Source of the DNA: JAJDGF01 sp031549325
GTDB taxonomy: Bacteria > Bacillota > Clostridia > Christensenellales > Aristaeellaceae
Direction of reading: 5' to 3'
Assembly (NCBI GenBank): GCA_031549325.1
Contig: JAVBQA010000082.1
Coordinates: 1 to 38,637, forward strand
DNA length: 38,637 nt
The translations under genes and the position numbers were made by a program. The notes under the pieces were generated by a model that had not been told where the DNA came from, ran no database searches, and saw only the letters and a list, made by a program, of their open reading frames with translations. Positions 32,175 to 38,637 of the stretch are shown here, piece by piece. Within the stretch, counting starts at the first letter, position 1. Each line of letters starts with the position of its first letter.

Positions 32175-34026
32175 CAAGCGAAGCCAGGGCGGCTATGTGC
32201 CGTCGCCGATCAACATGCGCCCCCCAGGCCAAGGCGGCGCGGGCGGCGGCCCCATGGGGCGGATGGCCCCGGTGGTCAAGCCCCGCGACATGAAAGGCAC
32301 ACTCAGGAGGCTGCTGCAATTCTTTAAGGGCGAGCGCAGGACCCTGCTTGTGGTGCTGGTCCTGGTGGCGCTTGGCGCATCCATGACGCTCATCACGCCC
32401 CGGCTGGTGGGGCGCGGCATCGACGCGCTGGCGAACCTGGATATTGAGGGCCTGGGACTCTTGGGCACAACGGCGTTGCTGCTGGCGCTGGCCTATCTGT
32501 GCGATGCGCTGAGCCAGTTCGGCCAAGGCTTTCTGATGGCCGGCATCTCCCAGCGCACGGTGCGCGCGCTGCGCTCGGCGCTGTTTGATCACTTTCAAAA
32601 GCTGCCCGTGTCATTTTTCGACACCCACACGCACGGCGACCTGATGAGCCGCCTGACAAACGACGTGGACAACATCTCGAGCACCATATCAAGCTCGCTC
32701 ACCCAGCTGATGAGCCTGTCGGTAAGTCTGCTGGGATCGCTCATCATGATGATCGCGATCAGCCCGCTCTTGACCGTTGGCCTGGTGGTTCCTTCCGGCC
32801 TCGCACTGCTTCTCACCCGGGCAATCACCAGGAAATCCCGCCCTTTGATCCTGAAACAGCAGCGCGCGCTGGGCGAGCTGAGCGCGCAACTGGAGGAAAG
32901 TATCTCCGGGCTGATGGTGGTGCACGCCTACAACCAGGAAAACTCCATGACCAGAGAATTCGACGCGCTGAACCGCAAGTACTATAAAGCCAGCCTGATG
33001 GCGCTGATCTGGTCGGGCTTTCTGATGCCCATGATGAACGTGATCAACAACCTGAGCATGGTCATGATCAGCACGCTCGGCAGCGAGCTGGCGCTGCGCT
33101 CCTTGGTGACAGTCGGCATGATCGGCACGTTCATCCTGTACTCCAAGCAGTTCATCCGGCCGCTGAACGAGGTCGCCCAGATCTACAACACGCTGCAGAC
33201 CGCCGTTGCGGGCGCAGAACGCGTGTTTGAAATCTTCGACCAACCAGAGGAAACGCCCGATGCCCCTGACGCCACGGTGCTCACAAAGGCCCATGGCGAC
33301 GTGGTGTTTGAACACGTGCAGTTTGGCTACCGACAAGATGTGATGGTGCTGAAGGACATCAGCTTCCGGGTGCCGGACGGCAGCTCGCTGGCGCTGGTGG
33401 GCCCCACGGGCGCAGGCAAGACCACGGTGGTGAATCTGCTGGCACGGTTCTACGAGATCAGCGGCGGCTCCATCACCATCGACGGCGCAGACATCCGTCA
33501 CTACACCCGGAGCAGCTTGCGCCAGGCCTTTGGCATCGTGCTTCAAGAGACATATCTGTTCACCGGCACCATCCGGGACAACATCCGCTATGGGAACCCA
33601 AGCGCCACCGACGAGCAGGTGCGTCAGGCCGCGCGGCAGTCCAGCGCCCACACCTTCATCGAGCGGCTTCCTCAAGGCTATGATACGCAGCTCACCGAGA
33701 GCGGCAGCAACCTGTCCCAGGGGCAGCGCCAGCTGTTGGCCATCGCCCGCGCGATTTTGGCAGACGCGCCCATTCTGATTCTGGATGAGGCCACCAGCTC
33801 GGTCGACACCCGCACCGAACTGAACATCCAAAAGGCCATGCTGAAGCTGATGGTCGGGCGCACCACATTCCTGATCGCGCACCGATTGTCGACCATTGCG
33901 GGCGCTGACAGCATTTTGGTCATCGACGGCGGTCGCATCGTCGAGCAAGGCAACCACGAGCAGCTACTCTCTCAAAACGGCGTCTACGCCCGCATGTGGA
34001 ACAGCCAGCTGAACAACGCGGTATAA
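32167..34026 (+). CDS. ABC exporter subunit with catalytic ATPase site
   Basis: A 619-residue half-transporter that pairs with the preceding subunit. A Gly/Pro-rich N-terminal tail (MRPPGQGGAGGGPMG) leads into six membrane helices (~60-345), then the nucleotide-binding domain. Walker A is GPTGAGKTT, Walker B LDEATSSVD with Glu541, and the switch His is in IAHRLSTI. Its signature is LSQGQ (about 516), altered at the third position. In the dimer, the good Walker motifs here face the intact LSGGQ of the first subunit, and the altered LSQGQ faces the degenerate site. Start: TTG 32167, nine bases after AAGGAGG, overlapping the previous gene by eight bases. Confidence 0.94.
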   Translation: MADKRSQGGYVPSPINMRPPGQGGAGGGPMGRMAPVVKPRDMKGTLRRLLQFFKGERRTLLVVLVLVALGASMTLITPRLVGRGIDALANLDIEGLGLLGTTALLLALAYLCDALSQFGQGFLMAGISQRTVRALRSALFDHFQKLPVSFFDTHTHGDLMSRLTNDVDNISSTISSSLTQLMSLSVSLLGSLIMMIAISPLLTVGLVVPSGLALLLTRAITRKSRPLILKQQRALGELSAQLEESISGLMVVHAYNQENSMTREFDALNRKYYKASLMALIWSGFLMPMMNVINNLSMVMISTLGSELALRSLVTVGMIGTFILYSKQFIRPLNEVAQIYNTLQTAVAGAERVFEIFDQPEETPDAPDATVLTKAHGDVVFEHVQFGYRQDVMVLKDISFRVPDGSSLALVGPTGAGKTTVVNLLARFYEISGGSITIDGADIRHYTRSSLRQAFGIVLQETYLFTGTIRDNIRYGNPSATDEQVRQAARQSSAHTFIERLPQGYDTQLTESGSNLSQGQRQLLAIARAILADAPILILDEATSSVDTRTELNIQKAMLKLMVGRTTFLIAHRLSTIAGADSILVIDGGRIVEQGNHEQLLSQNGVYARMWNSQLNNAV

Positions 34027-34098
34027 ACCAGTTTTTCGGTTAAGCGTGGCACACCATAAAATCCAATTCTGAAAGGCGTAGATTCTTCTTCGTTTGCG

Positions 34099-34127
34099 TT
34101 GCAATCAGCGCGATTCCATGCTATAAT
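34099..34127 (+). promoter_or_regulatory. Promoter of ssrA
   Basis: TTGCAA (34099-34104), a 17-base spacer and a perfect TATAAT (34122-34127), 11 bases before the mature 5' end of tmRNA. Confidence 0.8.
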
Positions 34128-34138
34128 AGGTTCCCTAT

Positions 34139-34487
34139 GGGGGCGTATATGGTTTCGACGGGGATTTGGAGGATTCAAGAAGCGAGCGGCGGCCCTGCAC
34201 CGCCTCAAAAACGGGAAACAATAATAACTGCGAACGATAATACCGTTCTAGCGGCCGCTTAGGCCGCTCGTCGGGCCCGGGCCTCCCGCGGCGCGGTCAC
34301 CTGGCGTCATTAAGGCGGGGAACGAACTTGCGTAAGCTTTGCCGCAAGCCGGACTTTATGAAGCTACTGAAGCCTTGAGCCTGTCCTCGGGCGCCTGGCA
34401 GAGGGAACGCTAAAACAAGGACTGCGCTCGGAGATGCTTGGGTTCTCGGGTTTTCGGACAGGGGTTCAACTCCCCTCGCCTCCACCA
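34139..34487 (+). ncRNA. ssrA: tmRNA (transfer-messenger RNA)
   Basis: Rescues stalled ribosomes by trans-translation. The 5' end GGGGGCGTATATGGTTTCGAC and the 3' end with the T-arm GGGGTTCAACTCCCC and CCTCCACCA are standard. The acceptor stem pairs 34139-34145 with the bases just before ACCA (one G-U). The tag reading frame runs from 34230 to the TAG at 34260-34262 and encodes ANDNTVLAAA, so tagged proteins would end in a hydrophobic Leu-Ala-Ala-Ala degron. Length about 349 bases. The 3' end is also the integration site of the element that follows, and the gene remains complete. Confidence 0.96.
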
Positions 34488-35931
34488 ACATGACCCCAGA
34501 CAAACTTTCGGGGTCGATATCCACGGCAGAGTGGCCATCCTGCGTATTGTACAGGATGGTCATTTTGTTATCGTAGATCCAGATTTTACTTACAAAGGTA
34601 TCCACCAACGCCTGACGATATTTCGGGTCGTTGATGTCCCCGTGTTTGAATCGCTCCAAGAAAAAGCAGACTTCCTCGAAGGTCGGCGCAGAATACCGCT
34701 CCGTTTCTATATGAATCTGGTACGTCAACTCCGCATGTTCCTTCTTTTTCAGCGTGATTCGCTCGGCAATGACATCGACGATCTGCCCACTGTCAAGTGC
34801 CTTCAAGAGATTCTCCGTGGCCTTCTCATTTTCACGAAGGAGCTTTTGCAATCGACGCAGATTGCCGGTGTCCTTTTCCTTTTCGCAGAGATTGACAACC
34901 TCAATGGCAATCTTCCTTACGTTCTCTTTTGTGAGCAACTTTCTTGTTTCCGTAATCACTAGATTTTCGATGTACTCTTTTCTGGCCGTTCGCTTCGGAC
35001 ACGACTTATCACGGCGATTTGTGACGCATTGATAATACTGATAGAATATCCCGCTGCTGCCCTTGCCACTTATCCCCGTCATTGCGGCCTTGCAATGTCC
35101 ACAGAATAGCTTGGTGGTCAGGATGTAGTCAAACACGGCTTTCGCCCTGGCGGGAGCTTTTTTCTTTTTCTCAATCATGCGCTGCACTTCATCAAACAGA
35201 CCGTCATCAATAACGCGCGGCAAGCCATCAGGCACTTCCCCGCCTCGGTATGTATAGATGCCGATGTACCTCTTGTTCGTCAATATGCGGTGGATGCTGT
35301 TCTTGTTGAACTCGTTGCCATACGCAGTCTTGATCTGCTGTTCGTTCAAATACCGAATGATCTCCGCCATTGTTGAGCCGGTTGCATACATCTCAAATAT
35401 CCGCTTCACGATTGGTGCAGTGTCCGCGTTTATCTGGAACTGCTTCTGCTCATCGACACAAAAGCCGAGCGCCACGTTGCCGCCTGTGCAAAGGCACTTT
35501 TGCGCGTTGATATCCATTCCTCTCCGTATTTTCTGTGAAAGCTCCACACTGTAATACTCAGCCATCCCCTCCAGCACCGCTTCCATAAGCACACCAGACG
35601 CATCATCGGAGATATTCTCGCGAGCAGATATTACTCGAATGCCGTTCTTCTTCAATTTCGCCTTGTAGGTTGCGCTGTCATATCGGTTGCGAGCAAAGCG
35701 GTCGAGCTGATACACCAGCACATATTGAAACCGCTTGTGCGCGCTGTCCTCAATCATTCTCTGGAATTCTGGCCGATGATCGGTCGTACCAGAGATCGCA
35801 CGGTCAATGTACTCAGCCACGATGTTATAGTTATTTCGCGCTGCATACGCATAACACTCTTTTAGTTGTCCCTCAATGCTCTGCTCCGTTTGCCGATCAG
35901 ATGAATACCGAGCATAGATGGCAATGTTCAT
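34297..35931 (-). CDS. Large serine recombinase (integrase) reading into ssrA
   Basis: A 544-residue site-specific recombinase that would insert and, with a helper, excise the element. The N-terminal resolvase domain starts IAIYARYSSDRQ with catalytic Ser10. It continues with QLDRFARNRYD and the long helix region SVELSQKIRRGM. The recombinase domain (~150-260) follows, then the zinc ribbon (FCGHCKAAM with a second Cys pair near NRRDKSCP), a coiled coil (~345-400) and a C-terminal beta tail. Native-looking sequence ends around DIDPESLSG. The last ~62 residues (from about EARGVEPLSEN) are read from the antisense strand of ssrA, with the stop at 34297. Its ATG overlaps the upstream gene stop as ATGA. 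Confidence 0.93.
   Translation of the reverse strand: MNIAIYARYSSDRQTEQSIEGQLKECYAYAARNNYNIVAEYIDRAISGTTDHRPEFQRMIEDSAHKRFQYVLVYQLDRFARNRYDSATYKAKLKKNGIRVISARENISDDASGVLMEAVLEGMAEYYSVELSQKIRRGMDINAQKCLCTGGNVALGFCVDEQKQFQINADTAPIVKRIFEMYATGSTMAEIIRYLNEQQIKTAYGNEFNKNSIHRILTNKRYIGIYTYRGGEVPDGLPRVIDDGLFDEVQRMIEKKKKAPARAKAVFDYILTTKLFCGHCKAAMTGISGKGSSGIFYQYYQCVTNRRDKSCPKRTARKEYIENLVITETRKLLTKENVRKIAIEVVNLCEKEKDTGNLRRLQKLLRENEKATENLLKALDSGQIVDVIAERITLKKKEHAELTYQIHIETERYSAPTFEEVCFFLERFKHGDINDPKYRQALVDTFVSKIWIYDNKMTILYNTQDGHSAVDIDPESLSGVMLVEARGVEPLSENPRTQASPSAVLVLAFPLPGARGQAQGFSSFIKSGLRQSLRKFVPRLNDAR
34460..34490. other. Attachment site (element-chromosome junction) at the ssrA 3' end
   Basis: The recombinase gene lies directly beside the ssrA 3' end and points into it. 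Base composition changes from GC-rich to AT-richer just past the CCA at 34487. The crossover should lie in the T-arm/acceptor region, so the element restores the end of ssrA. The second att copy is not in this window, so the core length cannot be defined. Confidence 0.65.
34492..34515. repeat. Inverted repeat just past ssrA
   Basis: GACCCC (34492-34497) and GGGGTC (34510-34515) are separated by 12 bases, five bases after the tmRNA CCA. It could help end ssrA transcription, though no T-run follows. It could equally be an arm of the attachment site. It lies inside the recombinase reading frame. Confidence 0.4.
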
Positions 35932-36764
35932 CGGTTTTCCTTCTTCCGTCTTCTCTTTCTGCTTTCCAAATACTCATTGTAGGCGGTCAGGTTTGCTATC
36001 GAATGCTTTTGATTGAGCAAATTCACATACTCTTCGCACGCCTGCGCAAACTCCCCATATTCCTTATCTGTAGGTTCAGGTTCAAAACGGTATCTTTTTC
36101 GCGAGAGTTGCTGCATCGCATTTCTAACGGTCTGTTCACATTTTCTCCGGGCCTTTACTGGTTTTTGTGAAAAGGCATCTATATATGGACTCAATCGCGG
36201 GCAATACTTGGCTTTGCGAGTCGATGCAGCAAAATAGCGGTTACAATGCTCACACTTTATAAGCTTGAAATCGTTGACCATATAGTAGTGTAGAATAGCA
36301 GCTATGACATCGCTAATCTTTGTGCATGTATAGCATGCACTTGAGTCAGCATGGTTGTTTGTCAGAAAGCCGTTCAATTGGATATGAATATCCACATGAT
36401 ACCGTTTCAATATATTACTGAATGCGTTCTCCATCTTACTCGGGTGAGCGCTGCTATTTATTCTGGACAAATACCGCTTCGCAAAGCGAAATGCCAATTG
36501 AATATCAGGGTACATTTCTTCTTGATAGTAAAAGTAATGGTGCTGTTTCTGTTTTGATGGCATTTTTGTAAAAATGTGCTCTTGAAGGTTGAAACTAACG
36601 CGCTTTTCATGGTGGTTCTCCAGGGCACCTTCCACTGCTCGGATTTCAAAAAAATCTCCTATCACTGCATAAAGATCGAACTCTTCAAACACGACCGCCC
36701 CAGATCGCTGGATGTCTGCGGAGAGCATCCCTTCATTTTTCGCAATTGATACTTTGTAACTCAT
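35928..36764 (-). CDS. Element protein with CxxC zinc finger (DUF6076-like)
   Basis: A 278-residue protein of unknown function, transcribed just ahead of the recombinase and overlapping it by four bases. The first ~140 residues have no motif I recognise. Around residue 170 it carries KCEHCNRYFAASTRKAKYCPR, a CxxC...C zinc-finger pattern like that in DUF6076 and CGNR-type proteins of clostridial mobile elements. It ends in a strongly basic tail (ESRKRRRKKENR). DNA binding is likely. A role as partner or directionality factor of the recombinase is inference from the coupling. Start: ATG 36764 after GAGGTG. AT-richer codon use than the host genes. Confidence 0.75.
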   Translation of the reverse strand: MSYKVSIAKNEGMLSADIQRSGAVVFEEFDLYAVIGDFFEIRAVEGALENHHEKRVSFNLQEHIFTKMPSKQKQHHYFYYQEEMYPDIQLAFRFAKRYLSRINSSAHPSKMENAFSNILKRYHVDIHIQLNGFLTNNHADSSACYTCTKISDVIAAILHYYMVNDFKLIKCEHCNRYFAASTRKAKYCPRLSPYIDAFSQKPVKARRKCEQTVRNAMQQLSRKRYRFEPEPTDKEYGEFAQACEEYVNLLNQKHSIANLTAYNEYLESRKRRRKKENR

Positions 36765-36802
36765 TGCTGTTCACCTCAATAAAATGTTTCCTTTCACATT
36801 CA

Positions 36803-36831
36803 ATATTACTCTTATAATCTCCACCTGTAAA
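36803..36831 (-). promoter_or_regulatory. Promoter of the zinc-finger/recombinase operon
   Basis: On the minus strand TTTACA (36831-36826), a 17-base spacer and TAATAT (36808-36803). It faces away from the primase operon in a 136-base divergent gap. A TATTAT at 36849-36854 could be a weak -10 for the opposite direction. Confidence 0.55.
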
Positions 36832-36900
36832 CCCCTGTTTTTATGTGGTATTATTCTTTCAAGGGTAGGCCTCCCAATCTTATGGTGGAAAGTGGTGTAT

Positions 36901-37071
36901 ATGGAAGATAAAGAACTACTCATTACCGACGAACAAGCTAGCATATTTTCAAGGCGCATCTTCTTAGACGTTGCTCCTTATGTACATTCGCATCCAAACG
37001 AGTATCAGAGCTTTTTGATTCAGCAAAAGCAACAAGAAGCCCAGAATGGAACAATCGTTAGTAAAAACTAA
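36901..37071 (+). CDS. Small element protein, 56 residues
   Basis: A short acidic protein starting MEDKELLITDEQASIFSR. A short helical acidic protein of this kind is common just before primase genes in Firmicutes elements; function unknown. ATG 36901 is chosen because the open frame upstream is hydrophobic, without a ribosome site, and crosses the divergent promoter region. The ribosome site is poor (GGTGG). It ends 15 bases before the primase start, so the two are probably co-transcribed. Confidence 0.6.
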   Translation: MEDKELLITDEQASIFSRRIFLDVAPYVHSHPNEYQSFLIQQKQQEAQNGTIVSKN

Positions 37072-37086
37072 CACAAGGAGGTATCT

Positions 37087-38211
37087 ATGGATTTCGATTT
37101 GCAGAGTTTCAATAAGCTCCTTGGCCAAGACAGTTACGTTCGCTGCATCAATAAAAGGCGAATGGACGCGGCCATCGTCAACCAAGACGAAGCAACATTG
37201 CATTTATCTTCAGGCGGCCAAATCGGATGGTGGGTGCGACAAGGGTATATCGTTGTTGACATCGATGAAGGCAAGGAACAGGTCTTGGCGATTGTCAAGA
37301 AACTAAAGATCAGGACCCTCATGGCAAAGACGCCAAGAGGTCTGCACCTGTTTTTCAAGACGAACCAAAACTACCCGCAACAAGTGGGCATGATATTTCC
37401 CTGTGGCCTGAAAGGCGATTTCCGGTGCGCAAATAAAGGCTATATTATCCTGCCCTATGGCCAGAAAGACAGATCGTTCAACAAGACACATGAGATCGCA
37501 GAACTGCCAATCGAATTCTCGCCGCTGCTGGAACGCAAAGACTCGCTGCTTGGCCTTCGGGATGGGGAAGGTCGCAATTCGTCATTGTTCGCACACCTTA
37601 TGGTCTACAAAAACCACGGGGCGAACGATGACCGGATAGAAAAGATGGCCACAGCCATTAACGACATTGTTTTTGATGAGCCTTTGCGTGAAGCTGAGTT
37701 GCGCACCATCATCAACAATGTAGGTAAGTATAATGCATCCAGCGAAGAATGGCCCCAAATAGTCCCATTCACCACAATCGAGCTCTCCACTTTTCCGATA
37801 GAGTCTCTACCAAATACAGTCGCATCGTTCGTAGCCGCGCTATCAGAAAGTACACAAACTCATCCTGAAATGGGCGCAATCATCTCGCTAGGAATCCTTG
37901 CCACAGCCTTCCAACGACGCTTAACCGTCGAGATAACCCCGGACTGGAGCGAACCCCTCTCATTGTTCACAGTGGCCGTGGCAGCACCCGGCGAACGCAA
38001 GTCGGCAGTAATCGGAGCCCTAACAGAACCCGTTTATGATTATGAACACACTATTCAAGAGTCAGAGCGCACGGAGATTGCTCAGAACCGCACGCAACGC
38101 GCCATGCTGGAAAAACGCCTCGCAACTCAAAGAGACGAATCCGAAGCCCTTGCATTGTCGGCCGAGTTGGACTCGTCATGGGTACCGCCATCGGCGATGG
38201 GTGTTTTGTGA
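37087..38211 (+). pseudogene. Primase-polymerase / DUF3987 replication protein, C-terminally truncated
   Basis: The 5' part of an element replication gene, 374 codons here. Residues ~10-155 are a bifunctional primase-polymerase domain with catalytic Asp58 and Asp60 (VVDIDEG) and KTPRGLHLFF. Residues ~160-215 look like a primase C-terminal helical domain. From ~235 a DUF3987-type helicase-like domain begins, with a Walker A-like loop APGERKSA (300-307). Related proteins run to 700 residues or more, so over half of the ATPase part is missing. The frame becomes foreign after about residue 361, where the DNA turns into the complement of an HNH gene. AAGGAGG precedes ATG 37087. Confidence 0.8.
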
Positions 38212-38348
38212 TGCACTTCTTGGGCGGGAACATAGTGCCCAGCCTCAAGACACATCTCGCAAAGCGGATGCTTGGCGAAGTACAAAGCTCGGATCTTACG
38301 CCAGCGGCGACCGTAAGCCTTGTAGGTATCGGGATCGCGGGCGTACTT
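38168..38348 (-). pseudogene. HNH endonuclease fragment
   Basis: Middle part of a phage-type HNH nuclease on the minus strand: YGRRWRKIRALYFAKHPLCE, then MCLEAGHYVPAQEVHHKTPI and ADGGTHDESN. It has the CxxC pair half (CEMC), the catalytic HH of VHHKTP and the GGTHDESN loop. The reading frame then runs into primase sequence at about 38166-38170, losing the final CxxC and the rest. Upstream it merges near 38345 with a serine-recombinase fragment. It is a piece of a gene, not a working enzyme. Such nucleases normally sit beside phage packaging genes. Confidence 0.75.
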
Positions 38349-38637
38349 GTTCTGTAAGATGCGGCGTGTGGCAGTTGACTTTACCCCTCGCTTTATACTT
38401 CTTGTTGCACTGCCACACATGCCGGGTGATTGGCTGACCGTTCTTGCTGCTGCGCCATGCTTTTACGCCGTACTGACCGCCACACTCCCCGCAGACCACC
38501 CGGCTCGAAAAGGCATGGGCACAGTTACGTATGCCCTCCCGGTCCCGGTATTCCCGAAGCATGCTTTGCGCGAGATCGAACACCTCCGGGCGGATGATCG
38601 CCTCGTGGGAGTTGGTCACCCGGTACTGCGGCGCTTC
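38347..38637 (-). pseudogene. Second large serine recombinase fragment, open to the right edge
   Basis: The frame is open to the window end. It encodes the end of a recombinase domain and the zinc beta-ribbon: HEAIIRPEVFDLAQSML, VVCGECGGQYGVKAW, then VWQCNKKYK and NCHTPHLTE. These motifs are typical of large serine recombinases, but the sequence differs from the recombinase at 34297-35931. After HTPHLTE the sequence switches near 38345 to HNH-nuclease DNA, so the C-terminal third is absent. GC content is higher than in the primase region. Real 3' truncation and assembly chimera cannot be told apart here. Confidence 0.75.

Noticed and set aside
34438..34962. Plus-strand frame starting inside ssrA
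   Set aside because: Antisense to the serine recombinase gene, which has catalytic and zinc motifs.
37087..38211. A complete toxin-antitoxin or defence system in the element
   Set aside because: The element genes visible are integration and replication genes; no nuclease, toxin or sensor pair is intact within the window.
38296..38420. The idea that the HNH and recombinase pieces form one fusion protein
   Set aside because: They lie in different reading frames where they overlap; the composite frames only result from the join.

Overview
The window looks like chromosome from a GC-rich, rod-shaped Gram-positive (Firmicutes/Clostridia-type) bacterium, probably a metagenomic contig. The grounds are lipoprotein signal peptides, GGAGG-type ribosome sites, a GAAC-N4-GTTC LexA box, the operon orders maf-mreBCD-mrdA-minD-rodA and dnaG-rpoD-trmK-nif3, and frequent TTG/GTG starts. 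Genes fill most of the first 34.1 kb. From about 34.49 kb onward the sequence is visibly richer in A+T and holds mobile-element genes.

Layout. 1-2302 (+): the end of murC, a DUF1848 protein and an HD-domain protein, tightly packed. 2339-5391 (+): an XRE-cupin regulator, an acyl-CoA synthetase and a lipoprotein, each of the outer two with its own promoter. 5395-10968 (-): a macromolecular-synthesis cluster read as dnaG, rpoD, trmK, nif3, a zinc-ribbon coiled-coil protein and rnpB (RNase P RNA). 11088-12798 (-): a parvulin-type foldase lipoprotein with its own promoter and terminator. 12788-23895 (-): a long cell-shape and division operon read as maf, mreB, mreC, mreD, mrdA, minD, rodA, then a 1-phosphofructokinase-type kinase and homoserine dehydrogenase, followed by an esterase. 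23920-25361 (-): an MFS transporter. 25452-27685 (-): an SOS cassette of dinB, a small conserved protein and a SRAP/HMCES protein behind a LexA box. 27718-30015 (-): a secreted leucine-rich-repeat protein. 30383-34026 (+): a heterodimeric ABC exporter. 34099-34487 (+): ssrA (tmRNA).

34.3-38.6 kb: an integrated element sits at the 3' end of ssrA. A large serine recombinase points into ssrA and its reading frame ends inside the tmRNA gene on the opposite strand. It is translationally coupled to a zinc-finger protein. A divergent pair follows: a 56-residue protein and a primase-polymerase. The primase is cut off, and the last ~470 bases join pieces of an HNH nuclease and of a second serine recombinase in the opposite orientation. 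This is either a decayed element or an assembly chimera at the contig end.

Most unusual points: an MreB that lacks the Glu and Asp expected for ATP hydrolysis and carries an acidic insertion; a parvulin domain split by a long acidic Ala/Pro/Thr-rich insert; minD without minC or minE; a recombinase whose C-terminus is encoded by antisense tmRNA sequence; and an SOS operon that includes an uncharacterised small protein. No wholly new system can be proved from sequence alone. The altered MreB in its otherwise normal shape operon is the strongest candidate for new biology.
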